Source: Liolophura sinensis
Taxonomy: Eukaryota; Mollusca; Polyplacophora; Chitonida; Chitonidae
DNA: 64,000 nt
Direction: 5' to 3'
Assembly: GCF_032854445.1 (NCBI RefSeq)
Contig: NC_088301.1
Location: 19,089,808 to 19,153,807 of the forward strand
Of this stretch, positions 55,435-64,000 are shown one piece after another. Made by a program: the position numbers and the translations under genes. The notes below the pieces were generated by a model. That model was given only the letters and a program-made list of their open reading frames with translations. It did no database searches and had not been told where the DNA came from. How positions within the stretch are numbered: position 1 is the first letter of the stretch; each line of letters starts with the position of its first letter.

Positions 55435-55541
55435 TTTATTAACTACATGCCATGTTGGATACTGGTATTTGGAGATTTAGCTTTTAGTGTACATATTTAC
55501 ATGCACAGGGCAGTAATTTTTATGTACATATATTATTTATT
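55435..55541 (-). terminator. Possible MFSD1 polyadenylation signals
   Basis: AATAAA hexamers on the minus strand at 55,536-55,541 and 55,435-55,440, 640-740 nt past the MFSD1 stop codon. Use is inferred. Confidence 0.3.
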
Positions 55542-56173
55542 TTGGGGTATTCCTTTCTTGTTAAAATATTAATTCGCACTCTATTTGGATATACAAATAT
55601 AGCACTAGCAACATACATGTAGCACCAGCAATACATCCTTACAAGTGTTTAGTCAAATCAGGCTGACAGCCCACCCCCAACCCCTCCCAAATAAAAATAC
55701 AATAAAAAAAAAACCCATACATAATACTGTTCTCAGTTATTTAGATATCACATAGTTTAATATTTCTAAAAACAATGGTATTAGGCATAAGTGTAACACA
55801 CTTCCTTTGGACATCCTAAAACATGTCATAAACATGTTTAGTACCTGAACACATGCTAAACACAAACTCTACACGTCACTGTGACAGTTTTGGGTATTGT
55901 GGAGTATTTTGTTTTTCATAATAACAGGCAAAAGTTTCATGGGTATCTGTTTGTATTAAACTGCTAGTGCGTAGCCACATTAGTGACAGAGGTTCTTCTC
56001 ATAACTACATATTTGAGCTAAGAAACTGCCACATACATATACTTGCATCAAGGGTTGGTTAAAGTCATAAAGAATAAAACCAATTCATGTCCTCTGTTAA
56101 CAGGTGAGACAGAAGTACATGTAATGTCGTAATCTGATTGCCAATTAAATGTACAAATAGGTTGACAGATTAA

Positions 56174-56341
56174 TCAGCTTGGTACGGATCTCGTTCTCTC
56201 TCTTGATCCATAATTACCAGGTGTGGAAGATTCGATCAGCGGATCTCTCTCGTTGACAGACACAGTGGCTTCATTCACTAACAATCCCTCTCTTTCCTTA
56301 ACCCGTTTCTTCTGGCTCCTGCTTTGGTTCAAAACCCCGCC
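56174..56341 (-). CDS. MFSD1: MFSD1 last coding exon (cytosolic tail)
   Basis: 168 nt coding GGVLNQSRSQKKRVKEREGL, LVNEATVSVNERDPLIESST and PGNYGSRERTRSVPS then TGA. The acceptor TTATTGCCAG is good. GGVLN matches GGNLN in the human tail. Two acidic dileucine-type motifs are visible. Confidence 0.9.
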   Translation of the reverse strand, partial: GGVLNQSRSQKKRVKEREGLLVNEATVSVNERDPLIESSTPGNYGSRERTRSVPS

Positions 56342-59300
56342 CTGGCAATAAAAGCACAGACACAGGTTTCTTACTGTCTATGGGGGTGGCAAAATTTGCT
56401 GAAACCAACACTACTAATGAGATTAAAAGATTTTATAAGTGCTGTTTTCATACAAGTACTACTATAAATCAAACTCCAAAGACTCCAAATATCCTCCAAA
56501 GATGCTCATATCAAACAAGTTCATGTGAACTCAATGTATGCATGGCGCCGGTGCACTTTAATAGTTAAGTAAGCCCTCAACTACCATGACAACTTACATG
56601 TATGTTTAGAGAAATAAAATGCACTTAGTCTTAACTAAGGGCTACTTAACACTAAGTATACTGCATGAAACCATCCCCAGAACAAATATATATCCTTATT
56701 CATACAGAGGAAAAAGTGAAATACGGTTACCATGGCAACCATAAAAACGCAAGACACCTCATCACTTTTACATTTCCATAACCACCAAAATTTATAACAG
56801 TACATGCAAAACAACTGGAGTCCTAGCTCAACCACAAATTCATACATGTTATTATAGTATACAAGGAGAAAATTGGCAGTTTGGTTACCATGACAACCAC
56901 TAAAGTGGACAAATGTAAAGTGCCACACATCACACAACTCTATAGGAGAATATATGTGTCCAGCTAAAGTTAAAACTGCACATGTTGAACCAATGGTGTT
57001 GTACATGTAGCTCAAAAGAAGATAAAATTGTGATACCATGACAAAAGTCTTATTCTAAGTATAAAACATGACTGGAAACAATAATGTCTTTCATTTATTT
57101 TATTTCATTGTTGTTTAATGCCATACATTTATACAATGGTGGTAAGTTGAATGGGTGGAGGACAGTCAGGTACTTGGGTGAACTACAATTGCCAAGATGG
57201 AAATTTTGAGAAATTCTGTGTAAAAAAATTTGACCTTTTCAGAAATGTGGAAACATGTAGAAGTTGGACAGGTTCTTGTGCAGGGCACGCATTGTAATAC
57301 CTAGCATTACTGTAGGAAAAATCAACATTACTAGCAAAACACATGAAGTTACAGCACAACTTAAAGGTTTCTGACCTTTCTGTTATCATTTATGTTCAGG
57401 AAAATGGTGATCAGATATGAAACAGACCAGGATGTTATCCAGCATAAACACATGACGATGACGAATGTATTGTCACCTGTATAAGCAGTGACCATAATAA
57501 TTTCAATGTTCTCACCTTTCTCCTGTCATTCGGGAATATGGTTGTCGCGACACAGGCTAAGATGTTTCTAAATTTATTTATTTGATTGGTATTTTATGCC
57601 ATACTCAAAAATATTTTCACTCATATGACAGCGGCCAGCATTATGGTGGGAGGAAACAGGCTTGGGTCTGGAGGAAACCCATGACCATCTGCAGGTGGCT
57701 GCCAGACCTTCCCAAGTACGGCTGGAAAGCTGATGATGGTACACATATTTTCACCTGTATGAGCAGTGACCATAATTATTTCAATGTTCTCACCTTTCTC
57801 TTATCATTTATATTCAGGAATATGGTGGTTGTGACACAGGCTAGGACGTTAGCCAACATGAAGATCATGACATATTTCCACCTTGGCAAAGTTTCCTCTC
57901 GAGACAGACTGGAAATGACAAAATCATGAAGCACATGTAAAGACACTGACATTTGCCAACTGTGAGAACAATGATTCATGGAGACAGACTGGAAATGACC
58001 AAATCATGAAGCACATGTAAAGACATTGACATCTGCCAGCTGTGAGAACAGTGATTCATGGACACAGACTGGAAATGACCAAATCATGAAGCACATGTAA
58101 AGACATTGCCGTCTGCCAACTGTGAGAACAATGATTCATGGAGACAGACTGGAAATGACCAAATCATGAAGCACATGTAAAGACATTGACATCTGCCAGC
58201 TGTGAGAACAGTGATTCATGGACACAGACTGGAAATGACCAAATCATGAAGCACATGTAAAGACACTGACATTTGCCAACTGTGAGAACAGTGATTCATG
58301 AAGACAGACTGGAAATGACCTAATCATGAAGCACATGTAAAGACACTGACATTTGCCAACTGTGAGAACAGTGATTCTTGAAGACAGATTGGAAATGACT
58401 AAATCATGAAGCACATGTAAAGACGCTCACATTTGCCAACTGTGAGAACAGTGATTCATGAAGACAGACTGGAAATGACCTAATCATGAAGCACATGTAA
58501 AGACACTGACATTTGCCAACTTTGAGAACAGTGATTCTTGAAGACAGATTGGAAATGACTAAATCATGAAGCACATGTAAAGACACTGACATCTGCTAGC
58601 TGTAAGAACAGTGGTTCATGGAGACAGACTGGAAATGACCTAATCATGAAGCACATGTAAAGACACTCACATTTGCCAGCTGTGAGAACAGTGATTCTTG
58701 AAGACAGATTGGAAATGACTAAATCATGAAGCACATGTAAAGACACTCACATTTGCCAACTGTGAGAACAGTGATTCTTGAAGACAGATTGGAAATGACT
58801 AAATCATGAAGCACATGTAAAGACACTCACATTTGCCAACTGTGAGAACAGTGATTCTTGAAGACAGATTGGAAATGACCAAATCATGAAGCACATGTAA
58901 AGACACTCACATTTGCCAGCTGTGAGAACAGTGATTCTTGAAGACAGATTGGAAATGACTAAATCATGAAGCACATGTAAAGACACTGATATCTGCTAGC
59001 TGTAAGAACAGTGGTTCATGGAGACAGACTGGAAATGACCAAATCATGAAGCACATGTAAAGACATTGCCGTCTGCCAGCTGTGAGAACAATGACTCATG
59101 GAGACAGACTGGAAATGACCTAATCATGAAGCACATGTAAAGACACTCACATTTGCCAACTGTGAGAACAGTGATTCATGGACGTTTTTTAAGTGCAGGT
59201 GTACTGGAAATCTACATGTATTTATAATACGGAGAAGCATTTTTTAAATCTAAGACCATTACAAATTACAAGACGTCAGGAGCTGGATTTGAAGAAATAA

Positions 59301-62300
59301 TCTTGTTGGTGAAAGGCTACTAGTTTATTTTTTATTTAGTTAATTAGTGTTAACTGGGCAGAGCCCAGATGAAACCCATAACTATCCTCAAGTTTCTGGC
59401 AGAAAAACGGCTCTGTCAGTTGCGCCATCTAGTTATTGTCAGCAAGATCCTGAGAACAATGGATATATTTAATTTAGTGGTGGTTTACGCCCTACTCAAG
59501 AATATTTCACTTCTTCGACCGCAGCCAGCATTATGATGGGGGGAATCGGAGGGAGACTGGAGGAAACCCACAACAATTCGCAGGTTGCAGCCAGACACTC
59601 CCACGTAAGATCGGAGAGAAGGTCAGCATGAGCTGGACTTTAACTCACAGCGACCTGATTGGTGGGAGGCTCCTGGGTAATTGTGCTGCTCTACAAAAGT
59701 AACACTAGGCCACTGGTCCCAGTTGTTCAAAACTGTTTGAAGACTTAATACCAGAATTAACTTTAAAGTCCTCAATTTTGTTCTAAACCCAAAAATAATT
59801 GCATAACAGTACATTAAATACGAACTAAGAGTGTTGCTGTTATACTTTTGACTTTGGTCAGATGTATTTGCTGCTGAATTTGTCTAAAAATCTTAATGAT
59901 AAAATGTACTTAATACCAGTTTTAGCTAATGCACCACTTTTAAATAACTGGGTCCAGAGTCACAGAGAACGGTGGAGGCTGCCTGGTCCTATACAAATTT
60001 ATCTTACTGCTGGTTTTTGCCGAGGATCTCCCCCACGACGACGTTGGAGACTCCAATTCCAATCATCTGTATGGAGGTGGTGAGGCCCATGGCTGTTCCG
60101 ATGGTGGACTGAGTGACGACCAGAGGAATGGACGGCCACATGCTAGCCTGTTGGACAACAACAGTGTGATGATCACATGAAGGTGCTCTATACAGAGCAA
60201 TGATGTCTTCAACCTTTTTTCAAGGAATCAATGGCTAAAAACCAAATGGAATGAAACAGACTTTTATCATTTATTGTTTAACTTCTGACTGTTTTGTATA
60301 TTGAAATAGTGTCGACACCACTGATATACAGTAACTTAATTTTTCCACCTTTTCAACCACCGCTGCGACCAATATTTTCAGACAATCTGAGAGAGCTATG
60401 AGAGATAGAGAAATAATCTTTCCAGTTTTCTGAAGCTTGCATCTTCATGGACACAAACAAATAATTTTTGGTGCTATTTTACACGTATTAACGGTATGCA
60501 TAAATTTCACTGAAAAAAGTGTTTTAGTGGTTGAAATGGTTGAAGATTTACAGTTTTACTTTTTTGCCCGTTTCAAATGAAACCGACGCTGCTGATGGAA
60601 CTCACTTTTTGTGTAATGATTTACTTTTCTTCCAAAAAACCAAATAAGTAATAAAAACACATTAGCCTGGATGATGAGTTGTGTAAAAATGCCCAATAGA
60701 GGGACAATACTGATGAAACTGATATTGTGATGATGTGTTGTGTGGTGTGACCAATACAGGGGCAATAATGATGAAGCTGATATTGTGATGATGTGTTGTG
60801 TGATATGCCCAATACAGGGGCAATAATGATGAAGCTGATATTGTGATGGTGTGTTGTGTGATATGCCCAATACAGGGGCAATAATGATGAAGCTGATATT
60901 GTGATGATGTGTTATGTGGTGTGACCAATACAGGGACAATACTGATGAAGCTCATATTGTGATGATATGTTGTGTGGTGTGACCAATACAGGGACAATAT
61001 TGATGAAACTGATATTGTGATGATGTGTTGTGTGATATGCCCAATACAGAAACAATACCGATGAAGCTGATATTGTGATAATGTGTTGTGTGGTGTGACC
61101 AATACAGGGGCAATAATGATGAAGCTGATATTGTGATGATGTGTTGTGTGGTGTGATCAATACAGGGACAATATTGATGAAGCTGATATTGTGATGATGT
61201 GTTGTGTGGTGTGACCAATACAGGGACAACACTGATGAAGCTGATATTGTGATGATGTGTTGTGTGATATGCCCAATACAGAAACAATACTGATGAAGCT
61301 GATATTGTGATGATGTGTTGTGTGGTGTGATCAATACAGGGACAATGTTGATGAAGCTGATATTGTGATGATGTGTTGTGTGATATGCCCAATACAGAAA
61401 CAATACTGATGAAGCTGATATTGTGATGATGTGTTGTATGGTGTGACCAATACAGGGACAATACTGATGAAGCTGATATTGTGATGATGTGTTGTGTGGT
61501 GTGACCAATACAGGGACAATACTGATGAAACTGATATTGTGATGATGTGTTGTGTGATATGCCCAATACAGGGGCAATAATGATGAAGCTGATATTGTGA
61601 TGATGTGTTGTGTGGTGTGATCAATACAGGGACAATACTGATGAAGCTGATATTGTGATGATGTGTTGTGTGATATGCCCAATACAGAAACAATACTGAT
61701 GAAGCTGATATTGTGATGATGTGTTGTGTGGTGTGACCAATACAGGGACAACACTGATGAATTGATATTGTGATGATGTGTTGTGTGGTGTGACCAATAC
61801 AGAAACAATACTGATGAAGCTGATATTGTGATGATGTGTTGTGTGGTGTGACCAATACAGGGACAATACTGATGAAACTGATATTGTGATGATGTGTTGT
61901 GTGGTGTGACCAATACAGGGACAATACTGATGAAGCTGATATTGTGATGATGTGTTGTGTGGTGTGACCAATACAGGGACAACACTGATGAAGCTGATAT
62001 TGTGATGATGTGTTGTGTGATATGCCCAATACAGAAACAATACTGATGAAGCTGATATTGTGATGATGTGTTGTGTGGTGTGACCAATACAGGGACAATA
62101 TTGATGAAGCTGATATTGTGATGGTGTGTTGTGTGATATGCCCAATACAGAAATAATACTGATGAAGCTGATATTGTGATGATGTGTTGTGTGGTGTGAC
62201 CAATACAGGGACAATACTGATGAAGCTGATATTGTGATGATGTGTTGTGTGGTGTGATCAATACAGGGACAATACTGATGAAGCTGATATTGTGATGATG

Positions 62301-63812
62301 TGTTGTGTGGTGTGACCAATACAGGGACAACACTGATGAAGCTGATATTGTGATGATGTGTTGTGTGGTGTGATCAATACAGGGACAATATTGATGAAGC
62401 TGATATTGTGATGATGTGTTGTGTGATATGCCCAATACAGAAACAATACTGATGAAGCTGATATTGTGATGATGTGTTGTGTGGTGTGACCAATACAGGG
62501 ACAATACCGATGAAGCTGATATTGTGATGATGTGTTGTGTGGTGTGATCAATACAGGGACAATACTGATGAAGCTGATATTGTGATGGTGTGTTGTGTGG
62601 TGTGACCAATACAGGGACAACACTGATGAAGCTGATATTGTGATGATGTGTTGTGTGGTGTGACCAATACAGGGACAATACTGATGAAGCTGATATTGTG
62701 ATGATGTGTTGTGTGGTGTGACCAATACAGGGACAATACTGATGAAGCTGATATTGTGATGATGTGTTGTGTGGTGTGACCAATACAGGGACAATACTGA
62801 TGAAGCTGATATTGTGATGATGTGTTGTGTGGTGTGACCAATACAGGGACAATACTGATGAAGCTGATATTGTGATGATGTGTTGTGTGGTGTGACCAAT
62901 ACAGGGACAATACTGATGAAGCTGATATTGTGATGATGTGTTGTGTAATATGACTAATACAGGGGCAATAATGATGAAACAGATATTGTGATGATGTGTT
63001 GTGTGGTGTAGACAGTACAGTGACAATGCTGATAAAACTAATATTGTGATGAAGTGTTCTGTGGTGCTTATATATACAATATACATACAGTGCGTACTGT
63101 GGGATGGGCTATGGGGAATTGTAAGCTTGAGAGAAGTGATATTCAATGAGGGCTGACAATTCCTCATATGCCTTCCCACAGCATGCACCATATGTTTTAT
63201 TGTACCAAAAAAACAGCATACCTTTTAGGGTTGTGTATATATCGGAAGATTTGTACGTCCCCAACAGAGCCGATAATCATAAACCTTTGTTTATGGTACA
63301 AGCAAGCAGACGTCTGAGAGCTAACGGAGGGAGATAACTGCCGTGGAATAAAAGCACTTGATTGTTGGATATTAGCACGAAATCGTTGGATATTGCCTTG
63401 ATAAGGTGGGATATTACTTTGTGAGCGTGATGTTGCATTCATTGGGTGTATGATCATTGTACATCATGTTTTGTAGAATATCATGTGACTGTCTCTCGAC
63501 CAATGGTAACGGAGAATAACCCCATGAGGAATAATAATATGTTTTGTATATACCATATATACACATAATCACAATTTTGTATGGCAGAGGAGATCCTCTA
63601 GTGGCCAATTGGCTGTGGGATATCCTCATAAAATAAATAAATAAATAAATATATAAATTAAATTAATTACATACAGCAGCAAAGGAATAAGTAATTCCTA
63701 GCCAGAGTGTAGAGACCAGCGGGTAGATGGTGGTAAAGGCCAGCAGGCCAAACACAGGTATGGTTAGAACAGCACAGCTGAGCGCGAGAATTCCACGCTT
63801 ACCTATACGATC
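56174..63812 (-). CDS. MFSD1: MFSD1, lysosomal major-facilitator transporter (last four exons; 5' part outside window)
   Basis: MFSD1 is a lysosomal 12-helix major-facilitator protein that works with the accessory subunit GLMP; the mammalian protein exports dipeptides from lysosomes. Four minus-strand exons join in phase (0, 2, 0) to about 186 C-terminal residues. They cover a DRIGKRG loop, helices at GILALSCAVLTIPVFGLLAF, YPLVSTLWLGITYSFAA, GTAMGLTTSIQMIGIGVSNV and YVMIFMLANVLACVTTTIFL, then a cytosolic tail. The loop and the TYSFAASMWPSIPLVV.STIGTAMGL segment match human DKVGK and SYSLLA..LWPMVAFVV..LGTAYGF. The tail holds EREGLL and ERDPLI, both fitting the acidic dileucine lysosomal sorting motif. 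The gene is convergent to OGFOD1, and its introns are packed with minisatellites. Confidence 0.92.
56548..56655. mobile_element. Possible short foldback element
   Basis: AGTTAAGTAAGCCC near the left pairs with GGGCTACTTAACAC near the right. The outer ends are less clear. Confidence 0.35.
57371..57466 (-). pseudogene. Diverged partial copy of MFSD1 exon n-1 (copy 3)
   Basis: The minus strand carries ATCACCATTTTCCTGAACAT then AAATGATAACAGAAAG before GTCAGAAA, coding ITIFLNINDNRK, with a more diverged upstream part (FVIVMCLCWITSWSVSYL). A possible acceptor TGCTTATACAG precedes it. It may be a decayed duplicate or an alternative exon. Confidence 0.6.
57514..57568 (-). pseudogene. Partial copy of MFSD1 exon n-1 (copy 2)
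   Basis: The minus strand reads AACATCTTAGCCTGTGTCGC, then ACAACCATATTCCCGAATGA and CAGGAGAAAG before GTGAGAAC. It is a close copy of the end of the true exon and its donor, missing its first half and the second NIN codon group. It abuts the SINE at 57,571-57,729. Confidence 0.8.
57571..57729 (-). repeat. SINE family A copy between MFSD1 exon copies
   Basis: The plus strand reads AATTTATTTATTTGATTGG, then ATTATGGTGGGAGGAAACAG and CCCAAGTACGG. On the minus strand it lies between the intact MFSD1 exon (57,794-57,908) and a partial copy of that exon (57,514-57,568), so it was inserted in or beside the duplicated segment. Confidence 0.88.
57794..57908 (-). CDS. MFSD1: MFSD1 exon n-1 (last helix)
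   Basis: 115 nt coding LSREETLPRWKYVMIFMLAN and VLACVTTTIFLNINDKRK. The acceptor ATTTCCAG is itself part of the first unit of an 80-bp tandem array, and the donor is GTGAGA. Partial copies of this exon lie just downstream. Confidence 0.93.
57901..59180. repeat. 16 x 80-bp minisatellite spanning an MFSD1 3' splice site
   Basis: Sixteen consecutive units of exactly 80 bp, starting at 57,901, 57,981 and so on to 59,101, with no length change. Each unit contains GACTGGAAATGACCAAATCA, then GAAGCACATGTAAAGACA and GTGAGAACAGTGATTC. Two subtypes are GAGACAGACTGG and AAGACAGATTGG. The first unit overlaps the first eight bases of the MFSD1 exon and includes its acceptor. Confidence 0.97.
59320..59430 (-). 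repeat. Degenerate SINE family A fragment
   Basis: TTTATTTAGTTAATTAGTG followed by GGGCAGAGCCCAGATGAAAC and TTTCTGGCAGA on the plus strand resembles the family with an internal deletion. Confidence 0.5.
59465..59699 (-). repeat. SINE family A copy with head
   Basis: Diverged but long. TTTACGCCCTACTCAAGAAT, CAGCCAGCATTATGATGGGG, GAGCTGGACTTTAACTCACA and GGTGGGAGGCTCCTGGGTAA on the plus strand cover body and tRNA-like head. It lies in the MFSD1 intron in the sense orientation. Confidence 0.82.
60008..60147 (-). CDS. MFSD1: MFSD1 exon n-2
   Basis: 140 nt coding ASMWPSIPLVVTQSTIGTAM, GLTTSIQMIGIGVSNVVVGE and ILGKNQ plus two bases. The acceptor is CCAACAG and the donor GTAAGA. It corresponds to the LWPMVAFVVPEHQLGTAYGF segment of human MFSD1. 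Confidence 0.95.
60319..60553. mobile_element. Foldback element, same family as 31.5 kb
   Basis: The right end GGTTGAAGATTTACAG and the left-side TTTTCAACCACC are inverted. The interior block TGAAGCTTGCATCTTCATGG is shared with the copy at 31,533-31,766. It lies beside the 58-bp minisatellite in the MFSD1 intron. Confidence 0.55.
60689..63066. repeat. 58-bp minisatellite, about 41 copies
   Basis: Unit GATGAAGCTGATATTGTGAT, GATGTGTTGTGTGGTGTGAC and CAATACAGGGACAATACT. Two main variants differ in the third quarter: GGTGTGACCAATACAGGGAC and GATATGCCCAATACAGAAAC. They alternate in places, while the right end (62,640-62,930) is almost uniform. It lies in the MFSD1 intron between exons n-3 and n-2. 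Confidence 0.97.
63675..63812 (-). CDS. MFSD1: MFSD1 exon n-3
   Basis: 138 nt, phase 0 at both ends, coding DRIGKRGILALSCAVLTIPV, FGLLAFTTIYPLVSTLWLG and ITYSFAA. The acceptor is GTTGACAG and the donor GTATGT. It covers one helix and most of the next. Confidence 0.95.
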
Positions 63813-64000
63813 CTGTCAACACAAAGAATGTTTGTCAACAATTCAGTGGCCAGCAGAGGACCCAGAATGACATCTTAACACAATGAGCTTTTGAGAACAT
63901 ATATGAAACAGGTTTTTGTGTTACAATATAAACAAGGTCGTGTAACGAAATGCTGTGGATATGTATCTATGCATATTGTTTTTCACATGACTTCCTCTCA

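Larger units (their letters stand above)
52124..56173. other. Convergent OGFOD1/MFSD1 intergenic region and 3' UTRs
   Basis: Holds the short OGFOD1 3' UTR, a pyrimidine-rich degenerate repeat (52,437-52,740), a T/A-rich tract near 53,378, two SINE tail fragments and a tRNA-like SINE head. The open frames at 54,893-55,402 (plus) and 55,057-55,368 (minus) resemble no family I know. Confidence 0.7.
56342..57793 (-). other. MFSD1: MFSD1 last intron
   Basis: Contains the two partial exon copies, a family A SINE, a degenerate SINE-like piece at 57,091-57,185 and a possible foldback at 56,548-56,655. About 56,660-57,090 shows nothing recognisable. Confidence 0.8.
60148..63674 (-). other. MFSD1: MFSD1 intron between exons n-3 and n-2
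   Basis: 3.5 kb, two thirds of it the 58-bp array, plus a foldback element (60,319-60,553) and an (AAAT)n tract near 63,630-63,650. The part from 63,070 to 63,625 shows nothing recognisable. Confidence 0.85.

Noticed and set aside
60912-63191. 759-residue minus-strand open frame of HTTQHIITISASSV-type repeats
   Set aside because: It lies wholly within the 58-bp minisatellite. The unit has no stop in any minus-strand frame and 58 is not a multiple of three, so all frames stay open. It is inside an MFSD1 intron.

Overview
The window is animal nuclear DNA: AT-rich, with short exons bounded by GT/AG splice sites, very large introns, many SINE-like repeats and at least nine minisatellite arrays. 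The three genes have clear human counterparts. The SINE tails, (AAATA)n after a conserved GCGTAAAACACC-type segment and (CACT)n after GTTAAACCCCAAG, suggest a lophotrochozoan, most likely a mollusc. That placement is inference from repeat style, not a species identification.

Layout. (1) Positions 1-2,419 hold the probable LSM4 3' UTR and downstream DNA. (2) LSM4, a subunit of the U6 snRNA-binding and mRNA-decay Sm-like ring, lies on the minus strand from about 38.19 kb down to 2,420. Exons 2-5 are secure and exon 1 (only the ATG) is a candidate. Its last intron is 30.7 kb and fills most of the left half of the window with SINEs, foldback elements and satellites. (3) A divergent spacer of about 0.5 kb (38,189-38,718) separates LSM4 from OGFOD1. 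OGFOD1, a ribosomal prolyl-3-hydroxylase, lies on the plus strand at 38,719-52,123. All 13 exons could be joined in phase to a 560-residue protein with its iron and 2-oxoglutarate ligands intact. (4) A convergent spacer at 52,124-56,173. (5) The last four coding exons of MFSD1, a lysosomal major-facilitator transporter, lie on the minus strand at 56,174-63,812. The 5' part of that gene lies beyond the right edge.

The genes are not one pathway, but LSM4 and OGFOD1 are divergently arranged and both act in RNA or translation biology, so a shared promoter is plausible.

The most notable structures are: a 16-copy, exactly 80-bp minisatellite that begins at an MFSD1 3' splice site and multiplies that splice site upstream of the exon; partial extra copies of the same MFSD1 exon; a 58-bp array of about 41 copies that gives misleadingly long open frames; a near-perfect 33-bp-stem hairpin in the LSM4 intron; a 232-bp TA-flanked terminal-inverted-repeat element still carrying a transposase N-terminus; a decayed transposase-like C-terminus in an OGFOD1 intron; and an isolated glycine/arginine-rich terminal-exon-like segment on the plus strand inside the LSM4 intron. 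I found no CRISPR array, operon, or convincing tRNA or rRNA gene.
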